A DNA stretch of 64,000 bases from Rhizobium rosettiformans (GTDB taxonomy: Bacteria; Pseudomonadota; Alphaproteobacteria; Rhizobiales; Rhizobiaceae): the NCBI RefSeq assembly GCF_016806065.1, contig NZ_CP032406.1:310001-374000 (forward strand), written 5' to 3'. Shown in pieces: positions 43,324 to 51,768 of the stretch; within the stretch, counting starts at the first letter, position 1, and each line of letters opens with the position of its first letter. The notes under the pieces are model-generated. The model was not told the origin of the DNA. It was given only the letters and a program-made list of their open reading frames with translations, and did no database searches. The position numbers were made by a program, and so were the translations under genes.

Positions 43324-44288
43324 CCGCACTCCACATCCGACGCAATCTGCGCGTCATCATCCCGACCATCGCCTTCGTTGCCCTCTTCGTGCTTTACATC
43401 GCCACCCATCCGCGGGGGCTCTCCACCTATGTTCTGACGATCTGGTCCAACCAGTCGACGCTCCTGGTGTTTGCAGCCTTTGCCCAGTTCTTTGTCGTTC
43501 TGGTGCGCGGCATCGATCTCTCGGTCGGTGCGGTCGTGGCACTCACCAATGTCACGGCGTCCTTTGCGCTGGCCGGCGATGGCGGATCGCTTGTCTTTGG
43601 CATGGCAGCCGTGCTTCTGGTCGGCATGGCCTGCGGGCTCTTTACCGGCCTCTTCGTCTGCTTCGGCAATGTCCCGCCGATCGTCGCAACCCTTGCGACC
43701 GGAGCGATCTATTCCGGTATCGCGCTCTATCTGAGGCCCACTCCCGGCGGCACGGTGAACTCCGAACTCTCCGATGCCTTCACCTATGCGATCGGACCAG
43801 TGCCGACCTCCCTTCTGCTGATCATCACAACCGTGATCGTGATCACCATCGTGCTGCGCAAGACCAGTTTCGGCATAGCGCTGAAGGCACTCGGATCAAA
43901 CGAGCATTCGGCGCAACTCACCGGCATCAACACAACCACGATGCGGATTTCGGCGCATATACTCGGTGGATTGATGGCCGGCATGGCCGGGCTCTATGTC
44001 TCCATGGTCACGATGACCGGTGACGCCGGAATCGGTCCGACTTATACGCTGAACTCGATTGCAGCGATCGTGCTTGGCGGCGTCTCGCTTGCCGGTGGCA
44101 TCGGCACGGCGGTTGGTGTCGCCGTCGGTGCCATGCTGTTGAAGACGGTCGCCTCGCTGATGTTCTTTTCCGGCCTTCCTCCCCTCGCCCAGCCCTTCTT
44201 CGAGGGGCTGATCCTGGCGCTCGCGATTGCCTTCGGCTCCGTCGGCGTGCTGCGTGTCCGCAACAAACTGAAGCTGTTCGCCCAATGA
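43320..44288 (+). CDS. RbsC-type permease 1, acid sugar importer
   Basis: A 322-residue CUT2 permease with about eight to ten membrane segments; FFVVLVRGIDLSVGAVVALT (about 60-79) is the family signature and LGSNEHSAQLTGINTTTMR the ATPase-coupling loop. The stop overlaps the start of a second permease of the same family, so the channel is probably a heterodimer. Two permease genes side by side behind RbsA are common in rhizobial versions. Substrate as for the operon. Confidence 0.9.
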   Translation: MTALHIRRNLRVIIPTIAFVALFVLYIATHPRGLSTYVLTIWSNQSTLLVFAAFAQFFVVLVRGIDLSVGAVVALTNVTASFALAGDGGSLVFGMAAVLLVGMACGLFTGLFVCFGNVPPIVATLATGAIYSGIALYLRPTPGGTVNSELSDAFTYAIGPVPTSLLLIITTVIVITIVLRKTSFGIALKALGSNEHSAQLTGINTTTMRISAHILGGLMAGMAGLYVSMVTMTGDAGIGPTYTLNSIAAIVLGGVSLAGGIGTAVGVAVGAMLLKTVASLMFFSGLPPLAQPFFEGLILALAIAFGSVGVLRVRNKLKLFAQ

Positions 44289-45253
44289 CAGACCGCGCGA
44301 TATCATCAAGGCCAAGCCTTCCCGTCGATCCTGCCGTTCTCGTCGTCGTCCTTGGCTGCGGGTTGCTGCTGGCCGCCGGCGGCAGCATTCTGCCGACGTT
44401 TCTGACGGCGGGTTATCTCCTGCAGCAATTGCAGATCGCCTCTTTCCTCGGGATCATTGCGGCCGGTGCAACGCTGGTCATCCTGCTTGGCCACATCGAT
44501 CTCTCGGTGCCGGCTGCCATTACCGCGATTGCCATTGTCACCACGACGATTGCCGGCTCGCAGGACCCGACACTTGCCACACTCGCAATTCCGATCGGGC
44601 TTACCACCGGTGCCCTGATCGGCCTGATCAATGGCATTGGCGTCGCCTTCCTGCGCCTGCCGTCGATGGTCTGGACACTGGCGATGAACTCCATGCTGAT
44701 CGGCTCGGTGGTCTTCTTCACCGGTGGCTTCAAGCCGCGCGGCGTGGCCCCGCCACTGTCGATCACGCTGTCGCTCGAGCGCAGCTTCGGCATCCCCAAC
44801 GCCTTCCTGTTCTGGCTCATTGTGATGGCGGCGATGTTTTACCTGCTGCACCGAACTGTTTATGGCAAATATCTCATCGCCATGGGCAATTCGGAAAAGG
44901 CCGTCTACCTTTCCGGCATTCGCGTTCGGCTCGTCACCACCCTCACATTTGTCGTCGCTGGCGTCTTTACGGCGATTGGCGCCATCCTGCTCGCCGGCTA
45001 TGCCAACCAGGCCTATCAGGGCATGGGCGACCCCTATATGCTGCCTGTCATCACCGCCGTGGTCATCGGCGGCACGTCGATCATGGGAGGCCAGGGTGGT
45101 TATGGCGGCACGATCGTCGGCGCCATCTTCATCACCCTCCTGTCCTCCATCCTCTCAGTCCTGCAGATGCCGGAAGCCTTCAGACAGATCGTCTTCGGTG
45201 TCATCATTCTGGCCATGCTTTTGATCCGTGGCTACAAAAGGAGCTTCCGCTGA
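44285..45253 (+). CDS. RbsC-type permease 2, acid sugar importer
   Basis: The second permease, also 322 residues, only distantly similar to the first. It has AAGATLVILLGHIDLSVPAA (about 59-78, with H where most have G), and MGNSEKAVYLSGIRVRLVTT as coupling loop (about 199-218). It overlaps the start of ltnD by one base. Together the two should line the membrane pathway of the importer powered by the RbsA-type protein. Confidence 0.9.
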   Translation: MTDRAISSRPSLPVDPAVLVVVLGCGLLLAAGGSILPTFLTAGYLLQQLQIASFLGIIAAGATLVILLGHIDLSVPAAITAIAIVTTTIAGSQDPTLATLAIPIGLTTGALIGLINGIGVAFLRLPSMVWTLAMNSMLIGSVVFFTGGFKPRGVAPPLSITLSLERSFGIPNAFLFWLIVMAAMFYLLHRTVYGKYLIAMGNSEKAVYLSGIRVRLVTTLTFVVAGVFTAIGAILLAGYANQAYQGMGDPYMLPVITAVVIGGTSIMGGQGGYGGTIVGAIFITLLSSILSVLQMPEAFRQIVFGVIILAMLLIRGYKRSFR

Positions 45254-46167
45254 TGTCTCATCTTTGCTCTGTTGCCGTGGTCGGCCTCGGCTCCATGGGC
45301 CTCGGCATGGCGCGCTCACTGCTGAGGGCCGGCCATGCGGTTCGTGGCTTCGACATCAGCGCCGATGCCGTAAAAGCTCTAAAGATTTCCGGCGGCACCA
45401 CCGCCAGCAATCCAGGCGATGCTGTAGCGGGCGCCGATATTGCCGTCATCGTTGTGGTGAACGCTGCCCAGACAGAGACCGTGCTCTTTGGCGAAAACGG
45501 TGTGGTTGCTGCCATGAAGTCCGGCGGCGTCATCATTGCTTGCGCCACCATCTCGCCGGCTGAGGCCAAGCGGTTTGCAGCCCGTGTCGAGGAAGCAGGG
45601 CTGCTCTATGTCGACGGCCCGATCAGCGGCGGCTCGAAGAAGGCGGATGCTGGCCAATTGACCTTCATGGCCTCGGGCTCGCCTGCCGCTTTTGCCGCTG
45701 CCAAACCAGCGCTCGATGCGATGGCGGGGACCGTCTACGAACTCGGCGATCAGCCTGGCATCGGATCGTCATTCAAGATCGTCAACCAGCTGCTGGCAGG
45801 TGTGCATATCGCAGCCGCCTGTGAGGCGATCACCTTCGCAAAAAGCATGGACCTCGACATTTCCCGCGTCTTTGACGTGATCACCAAATCGGCCGGCAAC
45901 AGCTGGATGTTCGAAAACCGCATCCCGCATGTGCTGGAAGGCGATTACACACCGCATAGTGCCGTCGCGATCTTTACCAAGGATCTCGGCATCGTCTCGG
46001 ATATCGGCCGCCAGTCGAAATTTCCCCTGCCGATTGCAAGTGCAGCACTTCAGCTCTTCATCATGACCGAAGCTGCCGGCATGGGACGCGACGACGACAG
46101 TTCGGTGGCGCGTCTCCTGGCAAAGATTGCCGGTCTCAAGCTGCCTGGCATGGAGGACGAGGACTGA
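45253..46167 (+). CDS. ltnD: L-threonate (or D-erythronate) 2-dehydrogenase, beta-hydroxyacid dehydrogenase family
   Basis: A 304-residue enzyme of the 3-hydroxyisobutyrate dehydrogenase family. The NAD-binding loop is VVGLGSMGLGMA (about 9-20). The substrate loop is DGPISGGSKKADAGQLTFM (about 121-139). The catalytic lysine sits in GSSFKIVNQLLAG (about 171-183). The first reaction of the pathway is oxidation of L-threonate to 2-oxo-tetronate; the D-erythronate version (DenD) belongs to the same family, so the stereochemistry is not decided by sequence. Fits upstream of otnI, with the kinase and decarboxylase divergent. The 3-hydroxyisobutyrate or tartronate semialdehyde functions are less likely in this setting. 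Confidence 0.88.
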   Translation: MSHLCSVAVVGLGSMGLGMARSLLRAGHAVRGFDISADAVKALKISGGTTASNPGDAVAGADIAVIVVVNAAQTETVLFGENGVVAAMKSGGVIIACATISPAEAKRFAARVEEAGLLYVDGPISGGSKKADAGQLTFMASGSPAAFAAAKPALDAMAGTVYELGDQPGIGSSFKIVNQLLAGVHIAAACEAITFAKSMDLDISRVFDVITKSAGNSWMFENRIPHVLEGDYTPHSAVAIFTKDLGIVSDIGRQSKFPLPIASAALQLFIMTEAAGMGRDDDSSVARLLAKIAGLKLPGMEDED

Positions 46168-46168
46168 C

Positions 46169-46936
46169 ATGCCAAAGTTTGCCGCCAACCTGTCGATGAT
46201 GTTCAACGAGGTTCCCTTCCTCGACCGTTTTCAAGCCGCAGCCGATTGCGGGTTTACGGCCGTCGAATATCTCTTCCCCTATGATCATAAAGCCGAGGTC
46301 GTGGCTGAGCGCCTGCAGGCGGCCGGCCTTGTCCAGGCACTGTTCAACATGCCGCCCGGCGACTGGGCAGCCGGCGAACGCGGCATGGCGGCCCTGCCGG
46401 GCCGCGAGGGCGATTTTGCATCGGCACTCGACACGGCAATCGCCTATGCAAAAGTGATCGGCACACCACTCCTGCACATGATGGCGGGGCTTGCACCAGC
46501 CATGGATCCGCAAGCCATCATGACCTACCGCGAGAACCTGAAGCGCGCCACCGACCGCACGGGCGAGGCCGGTATTGGTCTCGTCATCGAGCCGATCAAC
46601 GGTCGCGACATGCCGGGCTACTTCCTCAACGACTTCAACCGCGCGGTCGACTTCATTGCTGACACGAATGCGGCCCATGTGAAGCTGCAATTCGACGTCT
46701 ATCACCGGCAGATCCTGCATGGCGACGTGATCATGGCGCTCCGACAGATGGCGCCGGTCATCGGCCATATCCAGATCGCCTCTGTGCCCAATCGACACGA
46801 ACCGATGACGGGCGAGCTCGACGACCGCAGGATCTTCGCCGAGATCGATGCGATCGGTTACCAGGGCTATATCGGCTGCGAATATCGTCCGGCGGCCGGC
46901 ACTCGTGCGGGCTTAGGCTGGATGAACAAACTCTAA
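46169..46936 (+). CDS. otnI: 2-oxo-tetronate isomerase (hydroxypyruvate isomerase-like)
   Basis: A 255-residue TIM-barrel isomerase of the hydroxypyruvate isomerase/OtnI family. Catalytic and metal residues are visible in VIEPINGRDMPGYFL (Glu about 143), QFDVYHRQ, IGHIQIASVPNRHEP and YIGCEYRPA (Glu about 239). OtnI converts 2-oxo-tetronate into 3-oxo-tetronate, the substrate of OtnK. I took the ATG at 46169 (MPKFAANLSMMF), one base after the stop of ltnD; an ATG at 46127 is inside that gene. Genuine hydroxypyruvate isomerases are similar, so the assignment relies on context. Confidence 0.88.
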   Translation: MPKFAANLSMMFNEVPFLDRFQAAADCGFTAVEYLFPYDHKAEVVAERLQAAGLVQALFNMPPGDWAAGERGMAALPGREGDFASALDTAIAYAKVIGTPLLHMMAGLAPAMDPQAIMTYRENLKRATDRTGEAGIGLVIEPINGRDMPGYFLNDFNRAVDFIADTNAAHVKLQFDVYHRQILHGDVIMALRQMAPVIGHIQIASVPNRHEPMTGELDDRRIFAEIDAIGYQGYIGCEYRPAAGTRAGLGWMNKL

Positions 46937-46958
46937 TCTCGTCGGGGGCTTGGCTGCT

Positions 46959-47855
46959 ATGCGTTACACGGAATGGTTTGAGATCATTGACCCGGCGTTC
47001 AAATCGCTGATCCTGCCAAATGTGCATGTCGACCTGCTCTACACCGGCGGACGCTGGCTTGAGGGACCGGTCTACGTGCCGGCCGCCCGCCACCTTCTCT
47101 TCTCCGACATTCCGAACAACCGGGTGATGCGATATGACGAGGTCAACGACACCGTGGCAAGCTTCGAAGCCCCCTCCAATTTTGCCAATGGCCATACGCT
47201 CGATCGTCAAGGACGGGTGATCGCTTGCGAACACCTCACGCGGCGTCTCACCCGCCGCGAACACGACGGCAGCCTGACAATCCTTGCCGATCGTTTTGAA
47301 AGAAAGCGGCTGAATTCCCCGAACGACGTGATTGCCGACAGCCGAGGCAATATCTGGTTCACCGATCCAAGCTATGGCATCTCGACCCCTTATGAGGGGT
47401 CACGCGCGAAAAGCGAGATTGAAAGCCGCAATGTCTACAGGCTGCGTCCTGACGGACAACTCGATGCCGTGGTGACCGACCTGGTTCAGCCCAATGGGCT
47501 CGCCCTGTCGCCGGACGAAGCGACCTTGTTCGTGGTCGACAGTGGCACAATGCCTGCTCGCCTCATGAAATATGAGCTTTCATCTGAAGGCAGTCTAAAC
47601 CCCGGCAGTCTCTTCAGCGAATGTAGCAATGGGATGTATGATGGTCTGCGCCTGGATAGCGCTGGATACATCTGGACGAGTGCAGGCGATGGCGTGCATT
47701 GCCTGGATCACAATGGCCGCGTGATCGGAAAGATCCTGATCCCCGAAACGGTGAGCAATGTCTGTTTTGGCGGCCCTGATCGCAACCGGCTCTACATCAC
47801 GGCAACGCGGAACCTGTATGCTGTTTATCTAAACGCGACAGGCCTACGGCCCTAG
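46959..47855 (+). CDS. SMP-30/gluconolactonase-family lactonase
   Basis: A 298-residue six-bladed beta-propeller of the SMP-30/gluconolactonase/LRE family. Metal-binding residues are visible in RWLEGPVY (Glu about 32), NSPNDVIADSRGNIWFTDPS (Asn-Asp about 117) and VVDSGT. It would open sugar lactones, such as threono- or erythrono-1,4-lactone, delivering the acid to LtnD. The start at 46959 (MRYTEWFEI) is likely because the TTG at 46950 is too close to the GGGGG site. It lies 22 bases after otnI and is the last gene of the operon. Confidence 0.82.
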   Translation: MRYTEWFEIIDPAFKSLILPNVHVDLLYTGGRWLEGPVYVPAARHLLFSDIPNNRVMRYDEVNDTVASFEAPSNFANGHTLDRQGRVIACEHLTRRLTRREHDGSLTILADRFERKRLNSPNDVIADSRGNIWFTDPSYGISTPYEGSRAKSEIESRNVYRLRPDGQLDAVVTDLVQPNGLALSPDEATLFVVDSGTMPARLMKYELSSEGSLNPGSLFSECSNGMYDGLRLDSAGYIWTSAGDGVHCLDHNGRVIGKILIPETVSNVCFGGPDRNRLYITATRNLYAVYLNATGLRP

Positions 47856-48510
47856 CGCCGCGGAACGGTTTAAAGCTGACCAACGGCGTCAAAAGCTCGC
47901 CGGCTCAAGCCATGGCGGGACGTCAGCATAAGTTGCTGCTTACGCACAGCATCAAACGGAATAGCGAGCCGTTTCCTTCGCCTGCACAGCTGCAACCGCG
48001 CGCTTCGCCTGCCAATACATCCACAAGCAGGCGCAGGTCGCAACCGGTCTCCCTCGCGAGCGCTGCGGCTGCCTGAAGCGTCTGGCGTGGGCGAAGTAGG
48101 GTCCTCGCTGATCGTGCAGGCCGAGCATCTCCAGCGATCCCTCGAAACCACCCCGGCAATCATCTCGCCACTCTTGAAGCCACAAGCCGCAGACGCCCTG
48201 CAAGCTGATCTCGACCCGGATCAAACCCACACCCGCATGGCCATCGAAATGGGTGCGGGACTAGGCCACCGGTTCAACTCAACCGGTCCATCTCACTTTG
48301 AGTGACTGAGCGCATTCCGCTGATGCCGACCTGCTACAAAAAGGCTGCCGGGGACCAAGCTAGCTTTATGCCAACAGTGGTCCTTTAGAGACCCGTGGCA
48401 TCTGGCTTCCTCCGTGAAGCGTCGGTCGGCACGGCTGGTTGCTCAAGAAACACATAAATGATCGGAACGAAGGAGCCGCGTATGCCTAAGACAATCTAGA
48501 AGGCAATGCC
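47856..48510. other. 655-base region without a confident gene
   Basis: Several short open frames overlap on the minus strand between 47870 and 48230. One (47923-48159) contains TLQAAAALARETGCDLRLLV, which looks like real but broken coding sequence. I do not recognise a family, and no frame has a start with a ribosome site. It separates the threonate locus from the flagellar hook gene. Confidence 0.3.
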
Positions 48511-50091
48511 TCAGCGCTTCAGGTTGACCAGGACTTCCATCAGTTCGGAGCCGGTCTGAAACACCTTCGAATTGGCTGTGTAGTTTCTTTGCGCCTCGAT
48601 CATGGCCGTCAGTTCCTCGGCGATATCGACGTTCGAATCCTCCAGCGCACCGGATAGAATACTGCCGTAGCCGCTGCTGCCGGCATAGCCCATCACGATG
48701 ACCCCAGACGAATTGCTTTGCGAGTAGACATTGCCAGAGACAGGATTGAGATTGTCCGGGCTTTGCACGTCCGCGATTGCAAGCCTGTATTTCGGCTGAA
48801 GATCGCCGTTTGAATATTTCAGGAAGACAATTCCCTTGTCATTGATCTCGTAGCCGACCACGTCGCTGGCAGCATTGCCATCCACACGGCCACTGGTCAC
48901 GGCAAAATCGGAAGCCAATTGTGTCGAACCACTGATGTCGAGCCTAAGGCCGTTCAAGACCGCGCCGTCAATGGTCACAGCTTCGGTTTCAATTTCTGAA
49001 GGGCTCACCAGCTGGCCATTTGCATCGAAGGTCAATTCGATCAGCGACCCGGCAATCGCCGGGGTCCCGTCTATTGCAGCGGTGAGCGAAAACGGCGCAG
49101 CGACCGAGGTCAGGCCGGAGAAGAACATGTTGATGGTGCCGGTCGACCAGGTGCCCACGGTGATTGGCGGGATGACTTCCGGCAAAGGATCGATGTAGTT
49201 GCCAGCGCCGTCAAACTCGCTGTCATCGATATAATCCGTCGCGAACACTGTTCCCGCATGGTCGAACTCCAGATCCCAGCCAGTGGCTGTGCGGGTGTAA
49301 GTCACGCTGAATGGGCGTGTCACACCGTCGGTGTCGACAAGCGAATAGTTGCCCGTCACCGTTGACCCAACGACAGCCGACATATCGAGATTGCCAGCGA
49401 TATCGATCACGGATGTCGGCGCAAAGGTAGGCGTCAATACCGAAAGGCCATTGAACTGAACATCCAGCTCCCAGGTGTTGTCGGCAGTTTTCGTGTAGAT
49501 GTAATCAAGCAAGCGCGGGCTGCCCTGGCTGTCATAAGCGACAAGCGAAGTTGCCTTGGTATAGCCGACGGCGGCCGTCGCCGGCAGGTTCACATCAAGA
49601 ACACCGCTCCGCGTTGGTGTGGCGGTCAGCGTCGCCGCTGACAGGTTGATCTGGGTCAGCCCGTCAAATCCATTGACGACAATTGTCGGATCTGCCGTGG
49701 ACGAGTATTCGTAACCCATCAGGGTGAAGCCCGCAGCATTCTGAAGCGTGCCGTCATCCTGTGGAACAAAGCTGCCGGCTCTAGTGAGGTATTCGGTCCC
49801 GTCAGCTCCTTCAACGACAAAGAAGCCCCGGCCGTTGATGGCCAGATCGGTTGAGGAGGTCGTGTAGCTGAACGTCCCTTGGCTGGAGATTGCATAGCGC
49901 ACATCTGTCTGGACGCCGCCGGAATTGTAAGCACCGTTGGTTGTGGGCAGGATCATCGAGGAAAACTGCACCGACGCCTTTTTATACCCCGTCGTCGAGG
50001 CATTGGCGATGTTTTCGCCAACAGTACTCAGCCGGTTCGCTTGGGCAGACATTCCTGAGACGCCCGTCCGCATGGTCCCATAAAGGCTCAT
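48511..50091 (-). CDS. flgE: Flagellar hook protein
   Basis: The 526-residue hook protein polymerises into the flexible joint between basal body and filament. The N-terminus has the rod/hook motif (GVSGMSAQANRLSTVGENIANASTTGYKK, about 10-38) and the C-terminus the partner motif (SNVDIAEELTAMIEAQRNYTANSKVF, about 489-514). Between them are the variable beta domains D1/D2. It is longer than the approximately 400-residue FlgE of many rhizobia because of a larger D2. The start at 50091 has AGGAG six bases ahead; the earlier ATG at 50193 is too far upstream. No other flagellar gene is in the window, so the gene is isolated from any hook operon. Confidence 0.9.
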   Translation of the reverse strand: MSLYGTMRTGVSGMSAQANRLSTVGENIANASTTGYKKASVQFSSMILPTTNGAYNSGGVQTDVRYAISSQGTFSYTTSSTDLAINGRGFFVVEGADGTEYLTRAGSFVPQDDGTLQNAAGFTLMGYEYSSTADPTIVVNGFDGLTQINLSAATLTATPTRSGVLDVNLPATAAVGYTKATSLVAYDSQGSPRLLDYIYTKTADNTWELDVQFNGLSVLTPTFAPTSVIDIAGNLDMSAVVGSTVTGNYSLVDTDGVTRPFSVTYTRTATGWDLEFDHAGTVFATDYIDDSEFDGAGNYIDPLPEVIPPITVGTWSTGTINMFFSGLTSVAAPFSLTAAIDGTPAIAGSLIELTFDANGQLVSPSEIETEAVTIDGAVLNGLRLDISGSTQLASDFAVTSGRVDGNAASDVVGYEINDKGIVFLKYSNGDLQPKYRLAIADVQSPDNLNPVSGNVYSQSNSSGVIVMGYAGSSGYGSILSGALEDSNVDIAEELTAMIEAQRNYTANSKVFQTGSELMEVLVNLKR

Positions 50092-50685
50092 AGCAACTCC
50101 TGATATGCAATACTGATTGTTTCGCCGCCTTAGCTTACGCGAGGCTTGCGATGAGACAGCCGCAACTCGAATCCTCAAGATAACTGGTGACACTCCTCTT
50201 TCCCGTCTCTTTGCCGGCGTCCCGAAACCAAGGCTTCGAGGCTCAAGAAACTGAGATCGTTTGAGGATTTCTGCAAGTGCAAACCACGATGCAGGCGAGA
50301 GAGGACTGTCACGATCATGCGACAGTTCGCCGATCCGCGACCCAGTGATAGCCCGGCCCCCACGCGAATGCCTCGCTGGACAGATCCCAACCGCGCCACA
50401 ACCACTGTCAACCTATGGGACATGTTGTCGATTGCAAAATAGGTTTGACATGCATTGCCCAGGCGAGAAGCCAAGCGTCCTCAACAACCAAGCATGCTAC
50501 AGCCTGTTGCTGCATCAGCGCCCAGATGCTACCGAGCCCGTGGGAACGGGGAATGCGGCTTGTAAAATCCCGGACGGGGACTTTGGAGTATGAGTATGAT
50601 CACTCAGGACAGGCAGGTCAGCTTCGAGGGAGAAGGTTCCCCGCATGAGCTTCGACCATCAGCGAACCATCGATAGGCTGAACCT
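50092..50685. other. 594-base region without a confident gene
   Basis: This is the divergent promoter region between the hook gene and the glycosyltransferase operon. Short open frames occur (50261-50593 is the longest), but they lack family resemblance. No clear inverted repeat or promoter could be called. Confidence 0.3.
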
Positions 50686-51768
50686 GTGCTGCCAAAACAT
50701 ATCTCGATCATTGCGCCGACCTACAACGAGGTCAAAAACGTCATCCCCTTCGCCGAGCGCGTGAAGACGGCACTCGCAGACCACGACTGGGAACTGCTCT
50801 TTGTCGACGACAATTCCGCCGATGGTACAGCTCAAAAGGCATTTGACTACGGCAAGATTGAACCGCGCGTTCGCCCCATCATTCGGTTTACCGATCGTGG
50901 TCTTGCCAAATCCAGCATCCAGGGCTTGCTGAGTGCCAGGGGCGATCTGCTTTGCGTCATGGACGCCGACGGGCAGCACGATCCAGCTGTCGTCATCGAA
51001 ATGGTAGAACGCCTGGAGCGCGAGGGTCTCGATATCGTCAGTGCCGCCCGCCGGCTCGAAGACGACCAGGCTCTGGAAGGACTGTCCCCGCTTCGCCGCA
51101 AACTCTCGCAGATCGGCAATGCCTTCAGCAGTTTTGTGATCGGCAGAAAGCTCTCCGACCCCCTGACTGGCTTCTTCCTGATCCGCCGCGATCGTTTTCT
51201 GAAGCTCGCACCCGAGCTTGGCGATCCGGGTTTCAAACTGCTCCTGGACATCCTCTATACGGACAAAACGCTCCGCCATGGCGAAGTCTTCTTCGACTTC
51301 GGAACCCGCCTACATGGCACATCGAAGCTCGACAGCCACGTCCTTTGGAAATTCGCGACCTTCCTGATGAGCAAGATGACGAGGGGCATCCTGCCGGCGA
51401 ACCTCATATCATTCCTGTTCGTCGGTGGCTCGGGTGTGTTCGTCCACTTTGCCGTGCTTTACGCAGCACTTGGCCTGTCTGCATCCTTTGCGACCGCCCA
51501 GACAGTGGCGACACTGGTTGCCGCGACCAGCAACTTCCTCCTGAACAATCTCCTGACCTTCCATGACCGGCGTCTTCGCGGGCCGCGTCTTGTATCAGGC
51601 TATCTCAAGTTCTTGGCCGTTTCAGCCGTCGGCATCGTCGCCAATGTCTCGGCAGCCACCCTTGCCTATGAGAACCTCATCCACGTGGTCTTCATCGCGA
51701 CACTTGCAGGCATTGCCATCGACACGGTCTGGAAATTCGTCATCGCCAACAGGTTTATCTGGAAATGA
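50686..51768 (+). CDS. Polyprenyl-phosphate glycosyltransferase with GtrA-like membrane domain
   Basis: A 360-residue protein. Residues 1-225 are a GT2 domain of the dolichol-phosphate mannosyltransferase type (SIIAPTYNEVKN, VDDNSADGTA, VMDADGQHDP with the DxD). The last 130 residues form a GtrA-like domain of four membrane segments. It would attach a sugar to undecaprenyl phosphate and help its flipping to the periplasm for the ArnT-like transferase encoded next. The start is GTG 50686. It overlaps the next gene (ATGA), so the two form a unit. Sugar unknown (glucose, mannose, galacturonic acid or aminoarabinose are all possible). Confidence 0.85.
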   Translation: MLPKHISIIAPTYNEVKNVIPFAERVKTALADHDWELLFVDDNSADGTAQKAFDYGKIEPRVRPIIRFTDRGLAKSSIQGLLSARGDLLCVMDADGQHDPAVVIEMVERLEREGLDIVSAARRLEDDQALEGLSPLRRKLSQIGNAFSSFVIGRKLSDPLTGFFLIRRDRFLKLAPELGDPGFKLLLDILYTDKTLRHGEVFFDFGTRLHGTSKLDSHVLWKFATFLMSKMTRGILPANLISFLFVGGSGVFVHFAVLYAALGLSASFATAQTVATLVAATSNFLLNNLLTFHDRRLRGPRLVSGYLKFLAVSAVGIVANVSAATLAYENLIHVVFIATLAGIAIDTVWKFVIANRFIWK

